Assembly (NCBI GenBank): GCA_051654865.1
Contig: JBOFYV010000105.1
Location: forward strand, 1-21,855
Length of the DNA stretch: 21,855 bases
Direction: 5' to 3'
DNA from: JBOFOR01 sp051654865
GTDB taxonomy: Bacteria; Bacillota; Clostridia; Peptostreptococcales; Peptostreptococcaceae
Part shown: piece by piece, positions 14,322 to 21,855 of the stretch
Layout of the letters: each line of letters starts with the position of its first letter
How positions within the stretch are numbered: the stretch's first letter is position 1
Program-made: the position numbers and the translations under genes
Notes under the pieces: generated by a model
Databases searched by the model: none
The model's input: only the letters and a program-made list of their open reading frames with translations
Told to the model about the DNA's origin: nothing

Positions 14322-15056
14322 TTATATTAAATTAAAGTATAATTTTTGTTCTTCTTTTAATGGTGTATTGCAAGAATCGCAAGCATAATGAGAATGCTTA
14401 GAAATAAATGTATTAGATTCTTTGTCGTAAGCTAATTTTTTATTATCTCTTATACCAACATCTCTTAAATCACGTCTGCAATTGCTACAGTTTGTTATAC
14501 TGCATAGTAATTCTAGTTTTTCTGGAGTAGTATCAAGAATTATAGAATTACAATTACAACACTTAACTGAATCTAATATTTTACTTGAAGTTTCTATTGG
14601 TTTATTATGTTCCCTTGAAAATGTATAAGTTTTATTCTCACTAACAATATATCCGTTTTCAAAGATATTACATTTGCAGTTCTGGCATATGAAATAAGGT
14701 ATTTCATCGCTTGTTAAGTTATCCTCATCGCAGGTTAATACTTGTTCTGCATTATTATCTAAATTCACAAGGTAGTTATAAACTTCGGTACTATTACATT
14801 GTTTTGCAGTATGTAGTAAATGCTCATAAATATCTTTAAAGCTATTATTCTTAGATTGAGCTTTTAAATTAATAATTCCGTTATCAATTGCGTAGCTTAC
14901 AATTGATAGGGCATTATTCTTAGTGGCAAAAAATAATACCATTTCATCGATTATTTCATCGTTAACCTTATCTAAAAAATCTACCCATAAATCAGGAACT
15001 TCTAAATATACCTTTTTACTTAAGGATTCTAAATCCTCTTTTATATTAGAATTCAC
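14322..15056 (-). CDS. Hypothetical protein with four CxxC motifs
   Basis: 244 aa starting at GTG 15056, because AGGAGGT on the minus strand lies 7 bases upstream; a longer frame to 15083 would run through that ribosome site. The N-terminal half is helical and repeat-like (LWVDFLDKVNDEIIDEMVLF, then LSIVSYAIDNGIINLKAQSK), faintly ankyrin-like. The C-terminal half has four CxxC pairs (CQNCKC, CCNCN, CSNC, CDSC), which suggests two zinc ribbons of the rubredoxin-knuckle type. There is no enzyme motif. It follows the HAD gene on the same strand, separated by a 13-bp hairpin. Not recognised. Confidence 0.75.
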   Translation of the reverse strand: MNSNIKEDLESLSKKVYLEVPDLWVDFLDKVNDEIIDEMVLFFATKNNALSIVSYAIDNGIINLKAQSKNNSFKDIYEHLLHTAKQCNSTEVYNYLVNLDNNAEQVLTCDEDNLTSDEIPYFICQNCKCNIFENGYIVSENKTYTFSREHNKPIETSSKILDSVKCCNCNSIILDTTPEKLELLCSITNCSNCRRDLRDVGIRDNKKLAYDKESNTFISKHSHYACDSCNTPLKEEQKLYFNLI

Positions 15057-15081
15057 AATGTTACCTCCTATCAAAATAATC

Positions 15082-15113
15082 AAAGTCCATAAATAATAAT
15101 TTATGGACTTTTA
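15082..15113. terminator. Hairpin between the HAD and CxxC genes
   Basis: A perfect 13-bp stem AAAGTCCATAAAT (15082-15094) with its complement at 15099-15111 and a 4-base loop. The minus-strand side runs into GATTATTTTG, a weak U-run, so it is probably a leaky terminator after the HAD gene. Confidence 0.6.
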
Positions 15114-15123
15114 ATTATCAAAT

Positions 15124-15852
15124 TTATATATCAAGTATATTAGTTTTTGATGATAAAGAATAGATAATATCTTTTCTTTCAACTATTATTTCTGCAACAT
15201 CACTTATTATAGAATCGTTAGCAATATGATTTAACAATTCTTTTGTTGGATTTATTGCAATAGGATTACCAACTCTTCTTAGCATATTTATATCTCCGTT
15301 AGTATCACCATATGCATAAGATGTTGATAAATCAATGTCATACATTTGCACAAAGCTATCAATAGCAGTATTTTTACTTTTAGAATCCCACATAGGTATC
15401 ACTGTTCCATTGAAAGTACCATTTTCAAATAAATAATTGCTTCCTTTAAAATCTGTAACACCATATTTTTTAGCCATTTTTTCAACTAAGAAATCAGGAC
15501 TACCAGATATGAATATTACTATATGACCATTATCTAAATGCCATTTAATTCTAGAACGAGTATATTTATAAACTCTTTCAGATTTTAGTTTTATAACTTG
15601 ATCGCTAGTAAAGTCTATACAAGTCTTGTCTAGTCCTATTAAATACTTTACGTATAAATCACAAACTTCATCTAAATAATCATCGTAATTTCCTTGCCTC
15701 TTATCCCAGTTCATAAAAGTATCTCGAGCATGTTCTATCCATGCTTTTTGATCAATTATATCGTATTTAATTAATTTTTTAAAATGCTCTACCATAAGGG
15801 AATCTCTATAAAGAGTACCGTCTATATCAAAAAAAGCTGCTGTTTTTTTCAT
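15124..15852 (-). CDS. HAD-superfamily subfamily IB hydrolase (SerB-like)
   Basis: 242 aa. HAD motif I DIDGTL with nucleophile Asp9 and acid Asp11; motif II IFISGSPDF; the motif III lysine in SKSKNTAIDSF; motif IV YGDTNGDINML with the metal-binding Asp pair. The helical cap between motifs I and II places it with IB enzymes such as phosphoserine phosphatase or lysophosphatidate-type phosphatases; the NGD in motif IV and the length fit the PSPase-like unknowns. Start ATG 15852 has GAGG 8 bases upstream; GTG 15861 lies within that site. Substrate not deducible. Confidence 0.9.
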   Translation of the reverse strand: MKKTAAFFDIDGTLYRDSLMVEHFKKLIKYDIIDQKAWIEHARDTFMNWDKRQGNYDDYLDEVCDLYVKYLIGLDKTCIDFTSDQVIKLKSERVYKYTRSRIKWHLDNGHIVIFISGSPDFLVEKMAKKYGVTDFKGSNYLFENGTFNGTVIPMWDSKSKNTAIDSFVQMYDIDLSTSYAYGDTNGDINMLRRVGNPIAINPTKELLNHIANDSIISDVAEIIVERKDIIYSLSSKTNILDI

Positions 15853-16077
15853 AAATATCACCTCAATTAAACCTTTATTATATTATATTATAAAATCTGT
15901 ATAAGTTGTAAAATTATATAAAATAATTTAAAATTCTTTTATGGATATCATAAAAACTTAAATATGAACTTTATGATTAGTTTATAGTATATTCAAAAAC
16001 ATATGTATATATTAAGAATAGTTATTAAGAAATAATAGGAATATAATATTAAATACACAAGATAAGGATGTGGTTTT

Positions 16078-17160
16078 ATGAAGTTTGGATTTGCCAAAGT
16101 TACAAATTCAAGGCTTATGGGAAGTATGGGACTTATAATAAATTGGGAAGAAGAAGAAAATATAATATATCAATATTTTTTGCTTGATGCAGAAGGTTTA
16201 GGGATTGCTGATTATGTGCGTTTGAATAATCCTACAAAAGAGGATGCTTATAGGGAAGAAGAAAGACTAATGGGCGGATTAGGTTCAGATAGAATATTAT
16301 TAAGTGAGGAAGAGGCTTTATTTTTAGTTAAATATTATGGTAATAGAAATTACGAATATGAGAAACCATTGCCAGGAGATACATCGGAGTATATAGATAT
16401 AATAGAAAATTATAATACTGAAATAAATTCAGAGGACATATACCCTAAAATATGTAAAACTATAACATCAGATGAAGAGTTTATTAACTATATGACTATG
16501 AGATTTATAGCTTGGGATAGAGAAAGTCTAAGGTATTTTTCTGATAGTGAAGAAATATCTAATATGCATATTACAAATATAAATGGTACATTATTAAAAA
16601 ATCAAGTCTTAAATAGAGGTGAAGGTCGATATGTAAGTGAAGCTTTATTTGAAGACAATGATGGATATTATACATGTAAAATTGCGTTTAGTATATTAAA
16701 AGAAAATGATAAATATAAGTTAAACTCAATGGTTGCTACAGGAAAAGAACCGATATTTGATTTTGAAGTATTTGATGAAATATCCAAACCTGAATTTGTT
16801 AGTATTTATAAAGTTAAAAATAAAGACGAATTTATAGAAAAACTATATATAGATAATCCATTTTTATTAAGAAGTGATATGGACGATGCAACATTTTTTA
16901 CTAGGTTCAATTTTAATAATGACCATGTTAAAAAAGATGTGTATATAATAAACAATGATATAAAATCTATATACTATCAGATAGATGAAAGCTTTTTTGT
17001 AGGAACATACAGTGATAATGAAAGAAAATATATTAATAAGATTTTACAATGTAATTATAAAGAATATATTGAATTACAAGAAGAATTGTATTTTGAAGAA
17101 AATGTACTTTATGATTTTGTAGAATCAGGGTCAGATGATTTTGAAGATTTTTTAGATTAA
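16078..17160 (+). CDS. Hypothetical acidic protein
   Basis: 360 aa, soluble, strongly acidic, not recognised. It starts MKFGFAKVTNSRLMG and contains GGLGSDRILLSEEEALFLVKYYG, then a central DEEFINYMTMRFIAWDRESL region that looks like a small mixed alpha/beta (NTF2- or DUF-like) domain, and ends with VLYDFVESGSDDFEDFLD. No cysteine cluster, no signal peptide, no membrane helix. AAGGATG precedes ATG 16078; a TATAAT at 16042-16047 may be its -10, with a poor -35. It stands alone, divergent from the HAD gene, with its own terminator. Codon use is as for its neighbours. Confidence 0.75.
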   Translation: MKFGFAKVTNSRLMGSMGLIINWEEEENIIYQYFLLDAEGLGIADYVRLNNPTKEDAYREEERLMGGLGSDRILLSEEEALFLVKYYGNRNYEYEKPLPGDTSEYIDIIENYNTEINSEDIYPKICKTITSDEEFINYMTMRFIAWDRESLRYFSDSEEISNMHITNINGTLLKNQVLNRGEGRYVSEALFEDNDGYYTCKIAFSILKENDKYKLNSMVATGKEPIFDFEVFDEISKPEFVSIYKVKNKDEFIEKLYIDNPFLLRSDMDDATFFTRFNFNNDHVKKDVYIINNDIKSIYYQIDESFFVGTYSDNERKYINKILQCNYKEYIELQEELYFEENVLYDFVESGSDDFEDFLD

Positions 17161-17168
17161 CAAAAAAT

Positions 17169-17212
17169 AAATAAAGTCATAAAACCTTGAGTTTTATGAC
17201 TTTATTTTGTAT
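17169..17212 (+). terminator. Rho-independent terminator
   Basis: AAATAAAGTCATAAAAC (17169-17185) pairs with its complement starting GTTTTATGAC at 17191, with a 5-base loop and trailing ATTTTG. Strong and palindromic. Confidence 0.85.
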
Positions 17213-17296
17213 TTATAATATTGGGGGAATATTATGAGGAATACATTATTATTATGGACAGTATTTATATTTTTATAACATAAATTATAAAAAAAA

Positions 17297-17776
17297 TTAC
17301 ATTTCTTCCTCATCAAACTCCTCCATATTTATTGGAGACATACCGGGCATCATCATATAAGGAAACATACCAGGCATCATACCCTGCATCATCATGCCAG
17401 GCATCATCATACCGGGCATCATCATTCCTGGAGGCATCATACCCTGCATATTAGGCATACCTTGCATCATATTTTGAAGGTTAGCCATTTGCTGTTGCAT
17501 ATTTTGATTAACATTAATATCTTCATCCATATCATTTTGAAGGTCATCATCTATTTCGTTAGGTAGATTACCCATATATAGATTACTCATATAAGGATTC
17601 ATATAAGTCATATAATTTCCAGAATACATACTAGCATCCATAGGCATACCTGGGAAACAGTTACCCCCCATTCCATAAGGATTTATATACATCATAGGAT
17701 CTATATAAGGTCTAGGGTATATATAATTAGGGTCCATTTCTTCGTTGTGTTTATTTGAAAACATATCATAATTCAT
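17297..17776 (-). CDS. Methionine-rich low-complexity protein
   Basis: 159 aa with about 40 methionines (25 percent). The first half is Tyr/Pro/Asn/Met-rich (NYIYPRPYIDPMMYINPYGM); the middle is acidic (EIDDDLQNDMDEDIN), then Q/N-rich, then tandem PGMMM units (PGMMMPGMMMPGMMM) and an acidic end. No signal peptide or membrane helix. GGAGGG is 11 bases before the ATG. Two readings: a spore-coat or exosporium structural protein, where Tyr/Pro/Met-rich low-complexity proteins are common, or a soft-metal (Cu(I)/Ag) binding protein, hinted at by the divergent metal-efflux operon. No gene in the window proves either. Confidence 0.75.
   Translation of the reverse strand: MNYDMFSNKHNEEMDPNYIYPRPYIDPMMYINPYGMGGNCFPGMPMDASMYSGNYMTYMNPYMSNLYMGNLPNEIDDDLQNDMDEDINVNQNMQQQMANLQNMMQGMPNMQGMMPPGMMMPGMMMPGMMMQGMMPGMFPYMMMPGMSPINMEEFDEEEM
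17343..17450 (-). repeat. Tandem 15-base repeat encoding PGMMM units
   Basis: On the plus strand CATCATCAT blocks recur with CCAGG/CCGGG/CCTGG joints about every 15 bases, encoding Pro-Gly-Met-Met-Met. Copies vary slightly. This is a coding repeat prone to length change by slippage. Confidence 0.7.
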
Positions 17777-17902
17777 ATTAAAACATCCCTCCTAAAAATT
17801 ACTATAAAGAACAATTAAAAATAGCCTTAATAATATATATATTAGAAAAAAACTTAATATGTGTATTTTAAAAGTTTATTTTTAAAATTAACAAAAAATA
17901 GG

Positions 17903-17931
17903 TTGCAAAAATTGGACAGGATTAATATAAT
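17903..17931 (+). promoter_or_regulatory. Sigma-A promoter of the metal-resistance operon
   Basis: TTGCAA (17903-17908) and TATAAT (17926-17931) with a 17-bp spacer. The predicted start, about 17938, lies in the operator, so repressor binding would block transcription. Confidence 0.75.
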
Positions 17932-17933
17932 TT

Positions 17934-17959
17934 AATATATGAATAAGTATTCATATATT
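17934..17959 (+). promoter_or_regulatory. 12-2-12 operator of an ArsR/SmtB metal sensor
   Basis: AATATATGAATA (17934-17945), AG, TATTCATATATT (17948-17959): a perfect 12-bp inverted repeat with a 2-base centre. This is the classic operator form (TGAA...TTCA core) bound by SmtB, CadC, CzrA and ZiaR. It directly follows the -10 of the promoter. Confidence 0.88.
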
Positions 17960-17980
17960 TGTTTTATGGAGGTTAATAAT

Positions 17981-18349
17981 ATGAAAAATGATATAAATGT
18001 ATGTACTTGCGAAGAGATACATGAAGAAATAGTAAGTGGAGTTAGAGAGGTTATGCCTCAAGAGGAAATGCTTTATGACTTAGCAGAGTTGTTTAAAGTA
18101 TTTGGAGATACAACAAGAATAAAAATATTATATGCTTTATTTTCAAATGAAATGTGTGTATGTGATATAGCGGATTTATTAGGTATGACTCACTCTGCAA
18201 TATCTCATCAATTAAGAGTGTTAAAGCAAGCAAGGTTAGTTAAATTTAGAAAAGAAGGTAAGACGGTATATTATTCATTAGATGATAATCATATAAATCA
18301 AATTTTTGATTGTGGATTGAGCCATATTCAAGAAACTTATAAAAGATAG
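17981..18349 (+). CDS. ArsR/SmtB-family metal-sensing repressor (CadC/ZiaR-like)
   Basis: 122-aa winged-helix repressor: FKVFGDTTRIKILYAL, ADLLGMTHSAISHQLRVLKQ (recognition helix) and LVKFRKEGKTVYYSLDD (wing). Two metal sites are visible. The alpha-3N type has Cys59-Val-Cys61 with N-terminal Cys8 and Cys10 (and perhaps His14). The alpha-5 type has Asp102, His104, His115 and Glu118, spaced DxH-x10-HxxE. Having both resembles ZiaR or CadC, which sense Zn or Cd/Pb. I chose ATG 17981 (GGAGG at 17968-17972); the in-frame ATG at 17939 lies in the operator and lacks a ribosome site. It is followed 10 bp later by the efflux ATPase it presumably represses. Confidence 0.93.
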   Translation: MKNDINVCTCEEIHEEIVSGVREVMPQEEMLYDLAELFKVFGDTTRIKILYALFSNEMCVCDIADLLGMTHSAISHQLRVLKQARLVKFRKEGKTVYYSLDDNHINQIFDCGLSHIQETYKR

Positions 18350-18359
18350 GGGGTAAATT

Positions 18360-20729
18360 ATGGAGAGTTATAGTTTAATCAAGAAAGAGATACTTTTAGA
18401 AGGACTTAATTGTGCACATTGTGCAGAGGTAATCAATGAAAAAGTTTCTAAACTAGAAGAAATAGATAGCTGTAATTTAAATTTTATAAACAAAAAGCTT
18501 ACTATAAATATAATAAATGAGTTTAAGGATGAAGAAGTAATAAATAAAGTAATAGATATAGTTAATTCTACAGAACCAGGACTTAATATAGAAGTGTTAG
18601 GTAAAAAAACTAACATAAAAAGAGAGATATTTTTAGGAGGACTTAATTGTGCGCATTGTGCAGATGTAATCAATGAAAAAGTATCTAAATTGGATGGAAT
18701 CGTATCATCTAATTTAAATTTCATAAATAAGAAGCTTAGTATAGAAATAAATAAGTCAATTAATCAAGAACAAATTATTGATGAGGTTATAAACATAATA
18801 AATAATACAGAGCCTGGTCTAAATATACAAATAAGTGAGTTAAATGCTAAAAGTACTAAACAAGAAAAAGTTGAAGCTACTCAAGATGTAGATAAAAAAG
18901 ATTTAGTAAAGTTAATAATAGGAACTATTGTATATATACTTGGTATATATCAAACTGCTACTGGATTTGAAAGTCAATTTAGTTCAGTTATATTTATAAT
19001 TGCATATATAATAGTTGGAGGAGATGTCCTATTAAAAGCTATAAAAAATGCAGTTAGAGGAAGTGTATTTGATGAAAACTTCTTAATGTCAATAGCAACA
19101 GTAGGAGCGTTAGCAATAGGAGAATTACCAGAAGCAGTAGGAGTAATGCTATTTTATAAAATAGGAGAGTATCTACAAGGTATAGCAGTTGGAAAATCAA
19201 GAAAATCAATTACTGCTCTTATGGAAATTAGACCAGACTATGCAAATCTAAAAGTAGGGTCGGAATTAAAAGTAGTTTCTCCAGATGAAATAAGTATTGG
19301 AGATATAATAGTAGTAAAACCAGGAGAAAAAGTACCTTTAGATGGTATCGTAGTAGATGGTATATCTATGGTAGATACATCAGCACTTACAGGAGAATCT
19401 GTTTTTAGAGAGATATCTGTAGGAGAAGATATATTATCAGGATTTATAAATAAAAATGCAGTGTTGACTATAGAAGTAACTAAAGAATTTGGCGAATCTA
19501 CCGTATCTAAGATATTAGATTTAGTAGAAAATGCAAGCAGTAAAAAATCAAAAACTGAAAACTTTATAACTAAGTTTTCTAAGTATTATACACCAATTGT
19601 TGTAATATCAGCTATGGCAATAGCATTTTTACCACCAGTAATAATTCCAGGTGCGCAGTTTAGTGATTGGTTATATAGAGGATTAATATTCTTAGTAGTA
19701 TCTTGTCCTTGTGCATTAGTTTTATCAATACCACTTAGTTTCTTTAGTGGAATAGGATTCGCATCTAAAAATGGTATTTTAATAAAAGGAAGTAACTACT
19801 TAGAGGCACTAAGAAGTGTAGATACTGTAGTATTTGATAAAACAGGTACTTTGACTAAAGGTGTATTTAATGTAACTAAAATAAATGCATTAGGAATGAC
19901 AGAAGATGAGTTATTAGAATATGCCGCTTTTGCTGAGATAAACTCTAATCATCCTATAGCTAAATCTATATTAACTCATTATAATAAAGATATTGATTTA
20001 AATAAGATAAATAACTACGAAGAAATTGCAGCTTATGGAACTAAAATAAACTATGATGGAAAGTATATCTTAGCAGGAAATGAGAAGCTAATGATAAAAG
20101 AGAATATATTCTATTCGCCAGCTAAAGAAGTAGGTACTGTAGTTTATATAGCAATAAATGGTATGTATAGAGGGTATATAGTTATATCAGATGAAATAAA
20201 AGAAGATAGTATACAAGCGATAAAAAATCTAAAAAAACTTGGAATAAAAGAAATAGTAATGTTAACAGGTGATAATGATAAAGTAGCTAATAAAATAGCT
20301 AAAGAACTTTGTGTAGATAAAGTTTACTCTAATTTATTACCTAATGAAAAAGTAGAAAAGTTAGAAGAGATATATGAAAATAAGTCAGAAAAAGAAAAAG
20401 TAGTCTTTGTAGGGGATGGAATAAATGATGCACCTGTTTTAGCTCGTGCAGATGTTGGTATCGCTATGGGAGGACTAGGATCAGATGCAGCAATAGAAGC
20501 GGCAGATGTTGTTCTTATGACAGATGAACCAAGTAAAATATCAAAAGCTATAGAAATAGCAAGTAAAACCAATAAGATAGTATGGCAAAATATTATATTT
20601 GCATTAGGTGTAAAAGTAATAGTTCTAATACTAGGTGCAGGTGGGATAGCTACTATGTGGGAAGCTATATTTGCAGATGTAGGTGTTGCACTAATAGCAG
20701 TGTTGAATGCGATGAGAGTTATGAAATAA
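18360..20729 (+). CDS. cadA: Zn/Cd/Pb-translocating P1B-type ATPase
   Basis: 789-aa efflux pump in the cytoplasmic membrane. Two N-terminal HMA domains with metal-binding NCAHC (Cys18/21 and Cys97/100); a hydrophobic core; actuator TGES at 344-347; CPC in TM6 (Cys449, Cys451); phosphorylated Asp493 in DKTGT; HP motif (SNHPIAK); hinge GDGINDAP at 685-692. Lys752 and Asp773 in the last two helices are the pair that, with CPC, marks the P1B-2 (ZntA/CadA) group rather than copper pumps. AGGGGG (18348-18353) overlaps the repressor stop, 6 bases before the ATG. It exports Zn2+, Cd2+ or Pb2+ using ATP. The two HMA domains are a recent duplication. The DNA is co-transcribed with and regulated by the ArsR-type gene. 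Confidence 0.93.
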   Translation: MESYSLIKKEILLEGLNCAHCAEVINEKVSKLEEIDSCNLNFINKKLTINIINEFKDEEVINKVIDIVNSTEPGLNIEVLGKKTNIKREIFLGGLNCAHCADVINEKVSKLDGIVSSNLNFINKKLSIEINKSINQEQIIDEVINIINNTEPGLNIQISELNAKSTKQEKVEATQDVDKKDLVKLIIGTIVYILGIYQTATGFESQFSSVIFIIAYIIVGGDVLLKAIKNAVRGSVFDENFLMSIATVGALAIGELPEAVGVMLFYKIGEYLQGIAVGKSRKSITALMEIRPDYANLKVGSELKVVSPDEISIGDIIVVKPGEKVPLDGIVVDGISMVDTSALTGESVFREISVGEDILSGFINKNAVLTIEVTKEFGESTVSKILDLVENASSKKSKTENFITKFSKYYTPIVVISAMAIAFLPPVIIPGAQFSDWLYRGLIFLVVSCPCALVLSIPLSFFSGIGFASKNGILIKGSNYLEALRSVDTVVFDKTGTLTKGVFNVTKINALGMTEDELLEYAAFAEINSNHPIAKSILTHYNKDIDLNKINNYEEIAAYGTKINYDGKYILAGNEKLMIKENIFYSPAKEVGTVVYIAINGMYRGYIVISDEIKEDSIQAIKNLKKLGIKEIVMLTGDNDKVANKIAKELCVDKVYSNLLPNEKVEKLEEIYENKSEKEKVVFVGDGINDAPVLARADVGIAMGGLGSDAAIEAADVVLMTDEPSKISKAIEIASKTNKIVWQNIIFALGVKVIVLILGAGGIATMWEAIFADVGVALIAVLNAMRVMK
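18387..18850 (+). repeat. Tandem 237-bp duplication of the HMA domain
   Basis: Sequence from 18387 recurs 237 bases (79 codons) later: GGACTTAATTGTGC occurs at 18402 and again at 18639, and AATCAATGAAAAAGT occurs in both copies. Similarity runs through most of the domain, falling off at the end. Confidence 0.75.
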
Positions 20730-20742
20730 AAAATATAAAAAT

Positions 20743-20780
20743 AAAGACCGTAAACACATTTTGTGATTACGGTCTTTTAA
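20743..20780. terminator. Bidirectional terminator between cadA and the TrhA gene
   Basis: AAAGACCGTAA (20743-20753) pairs with TTACGGTCTTT (20766-20776) plus ACACA/TGTGA inside; T-tail forward and on the reverse strand. Confidence 0.8.
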
Positions 20781-21428
20781 TTATATCACATATAGAAATA
20801 CACATATAAAATGAGTTAATGTACCTAACATTATAAAAATATGAAATATTTCATGGAAACCGAAGTTTTTAAATTTTAAAAACTTTGGTTTAGTAGCGTA
20901 TATCACAGCTCCTATTGTATAGAAGATACCACCAAGTACAAGCAATAATAATCCATTTAAAGATAGAGCTTTATATAAAGGTACTATTAAAAAAATTGCT
21001 ATCCATCCCATACCTACATATATAATAGTTGAAATCCATCTAGGACAATTAAACCAAATTAGTTTAAAGCTTACTCCAGTAATAGCGATTAGAGTTATTA
21101 AAGAAAATAAAACCCAACCAATAGAACCATTTAAAGCAATTAAACAGAAAGGAGTATAAGAACCTGCAATTAATATAAATATCATTGCATGATCTAACCT
21201 TCTTAAAAAGCTAATTACTTTATCGCTAGATACAACTAAATGATAAGTAGCGGAAGCTGAATATAATAGAATCATACTTAACCCAAAAATTATCACAGCA
21301 GTTATAGCTACAGCTGACGGATTTGTTATTGTCGTTTTGATTACTAATGCTAAAAGCCCAATAAATGATAACAATGCACCGATTAGATGTGTAAATCCAT
21401 TTATTGGTTCTCTAAGGTAACTACCCAT
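20781..21428 (-). CDS. trhA: Hemolysin III family protein TrhA (PAQR-like)
   Basis: 215-aa protein with seven predicted membrane helices. Near the N-terminus EPINGFTHLIGALLSFIGLL; conserved SASATYH, RRLDHAMIFILIAGSYTPF, and HEIFHIFIMLGTLTHF at the end give the Ser/Asp/three-His zinc site of the PAQR/hemolysin III fold. Bacterial relatives are linked to membrane homeostasis; haemolysis is known only for some overexpressed cases. Start ATG 21428 fits GGGAGGG just upstream; the GTG at 21434 abuts that site. It stands alone and convergent with the metal operon, with nothing linking it to metal resistance. Confidence 0.9.
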   Translation of the reverse strand: MGSYLREPINGFTHLIGALLSFIGLLALVIKTTITNPSAVAITAVIIFGLSMILLYSASATYHLVVSSDKVISFLRRLDHAMIFILIAGSYTPFCLIALNGSIGWVLFSLITLIAITGVSFKLIWFNCPRWISTIIYVGMGWIAIFLIVPLYKALSLNGLLLLVLGGIFYTIGAVIYATKPKFLKFKNFGFHEIFHIFIMLGTLTHFICVFLYVI

Positions 21429-21658
21429 AAACACCCTCCCTATAAGTAAACTTAAATTTTATTGTTTAGATAATACTATATTTTATTATTTTAAATATTA
21501 TCTAAAATTGTTGTATATTAATATATATGATAGCATAAACTCTAAATAATGTTTTAAATTATTAAAAGCAGGGAATTAAAAATATATAACATATTTAATT
21601 TATAATATTAGTAATAATATATTTATAAAAATAAATTGAAAAACTTATATAAAAATGC
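21429..21658. other. AT-rich intergenic region with no gene seen
   Basis: About 230 bases of A/T-rich DNA between the TrhA start and the rRNA promoters. It holds the ribosome site and probably the promoter of the minus-strand gene and an A/T-rich stretch that may act as an UP element for P1. No ORF, tRNA or hairpin of note. Confidence 0.5.
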
Positions 21659-21687
21659 TTGACCAATATAAAACAAGGTGATATAGT
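21659..21687 (+). promoter_or_regulatory. rRNA operon promoter P1
   Basis: TTGACC (21659-21664), a 17-bp spacer and TATAGT (21682-21687), preceded by long A/T tracts. It lies 57 bases after the AT-rich region and 85 bases before P2, in the usual tandem order. Confidence 0.7.
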
Positions 21688-21743
21688 ATTACTTGTCCTT
21701 AAGAAAAAGGAAAACAACTTAGAAAATAAGTTGAAAAATAAAG

Positions 21744-21772
21744 TTGACAACATCAAAACGATTTGTTAAACT
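21744..21772 (+). promoter_or_regulatory. rRNA operon promoter P2
   Basis: TTGACA (21744-21749), a 17-bp spacer and TAAACT (21767-21772). The box pair is like those of clostridial rRNA operons (from memory). A small perfect hairpin CAACTTA/TAAGTTG (21715-21733) lies just upstream. Confidence 0.75.
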
Positions 21773-21855
21773 AAGTGAGTCGGTAAAACGGCTTAGAAAA
21801 ATGAACTTTGAAAATTAAACAGTAGGTTAATTTATATAACATAATTCTTATTAAG
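21773..21855 (+). other. rRNA leader (16S gene expected just beyond the window)
   Basis: The leader contains a hairpin around TCGGTAAAACGG (21780-21792) and GAACTTTGAAAATTAAACAG, a boxA-like, pre-16S motif common upstream of Firmicute 16S genes. No 16S start sequence is in the window, so this is inference from the motif and the paired promoters. Confidence 0.65.

Noticed and set aside
17234..17278. 14-codon ORF MRNTLLLWTVFIFL with GGGGGA and ideal spacing
   Set aside because: Very short, hydrophobic and in the AT-rich gap between a terminator and a minus-strand gene. Only the ribosome site supports it; it may be a remnant or chance, so it was not annotated.
17343..17450. Short tandem repeats considered as a CRISPR array
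   Set aside because: Units are about 15 bases without unique spacers and lie in frame in a Met-rich gene.
17939..17980. N-terminal extension of the ArsR-type gene from ATG 17939
   Set aside because: The codon is inside the 12-2-12 operator at the transcription start; the strong GGAGG is just before ATG 17981.
20582..20809. 75-codon plus-strand ORF in the end of the P-type ATPase
   Set aside because: It overlaps conserved ATPase sequence in another frame, has an unlikely composition and no ribosome site.

Overview
The window looks like the chromosome of a spore-forming, very AT-rich clostridium. I favour a Peptostreptococcaceae member (Clostridioides, Paraclostridium or Romboutsia type), judged from AT-rich codon use, strong AGGAGG ribosome binding sites, a spore photoproduct lyase-family gene and short divergently arranged operons. 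The species call is inference. No phage, integrase or transposase gene is visible.

Layout. 1-2440: the chaperone gene htpG, behind a CIRCE-like element, sits between two related small-RNA loci. The downstream locus is mirrored, with promoters pointing inward from both sides. 2455-4161: a TipA-type MerR regulator with a 19-bp-spacer promoter and a strong internal translation start, then a TraX-family membrane protein whose ribosome binding site lies in a 15-bp hairpin. 4208-9331: response regulator, histidine kinase, ABC ATPase and a two-FtsX-domain permease, probably an envelope-stress or antimicrobial-peptide module. 9338-11215: a short ribosomal protein L25 (minus strand), a spore photoproduct lyase homologue lacking the expected catalytic cysteine, and a small unknown gene. 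11214-11747: an ECF transporter S component (minus).

11932-14300: a likely operon of a YfcE-type phosphodiesterase, a DUF5685-like protein, a TPR protein with an extraordinary 20-cysteine tail, and a small membrane protein. 14322-15852: two minus-strand genes, a four-CxxC protein and a HAD-IB phosphatase. 16078-17212: an unrecognised acidic protein. 17297-17776: a methionine-rich repeat protein (minus), divergent from a metal-resistance operon (17903-20780). That operon holds an ArsR/SmtB sensor with a perfect 12-2-12 operator and a Zn/Cd/Pb P1B-ATPase with two nearly duplicated metal-binding domains. 20781-21428: a TrhA/hemolysin III protein (minus). The last 200 bases carry two consecutive sigma-A promoters and a leader typical of an rRNA operon whose 16S gene would start just outside the window.

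The most unusual items are the mirrored RNA pair around htpG, the internal TipAS start, the SplB homologue with alanine at the hydrogen-donor cysteine position, and the cysteine-tail protein next to the DUF5685-like gene.
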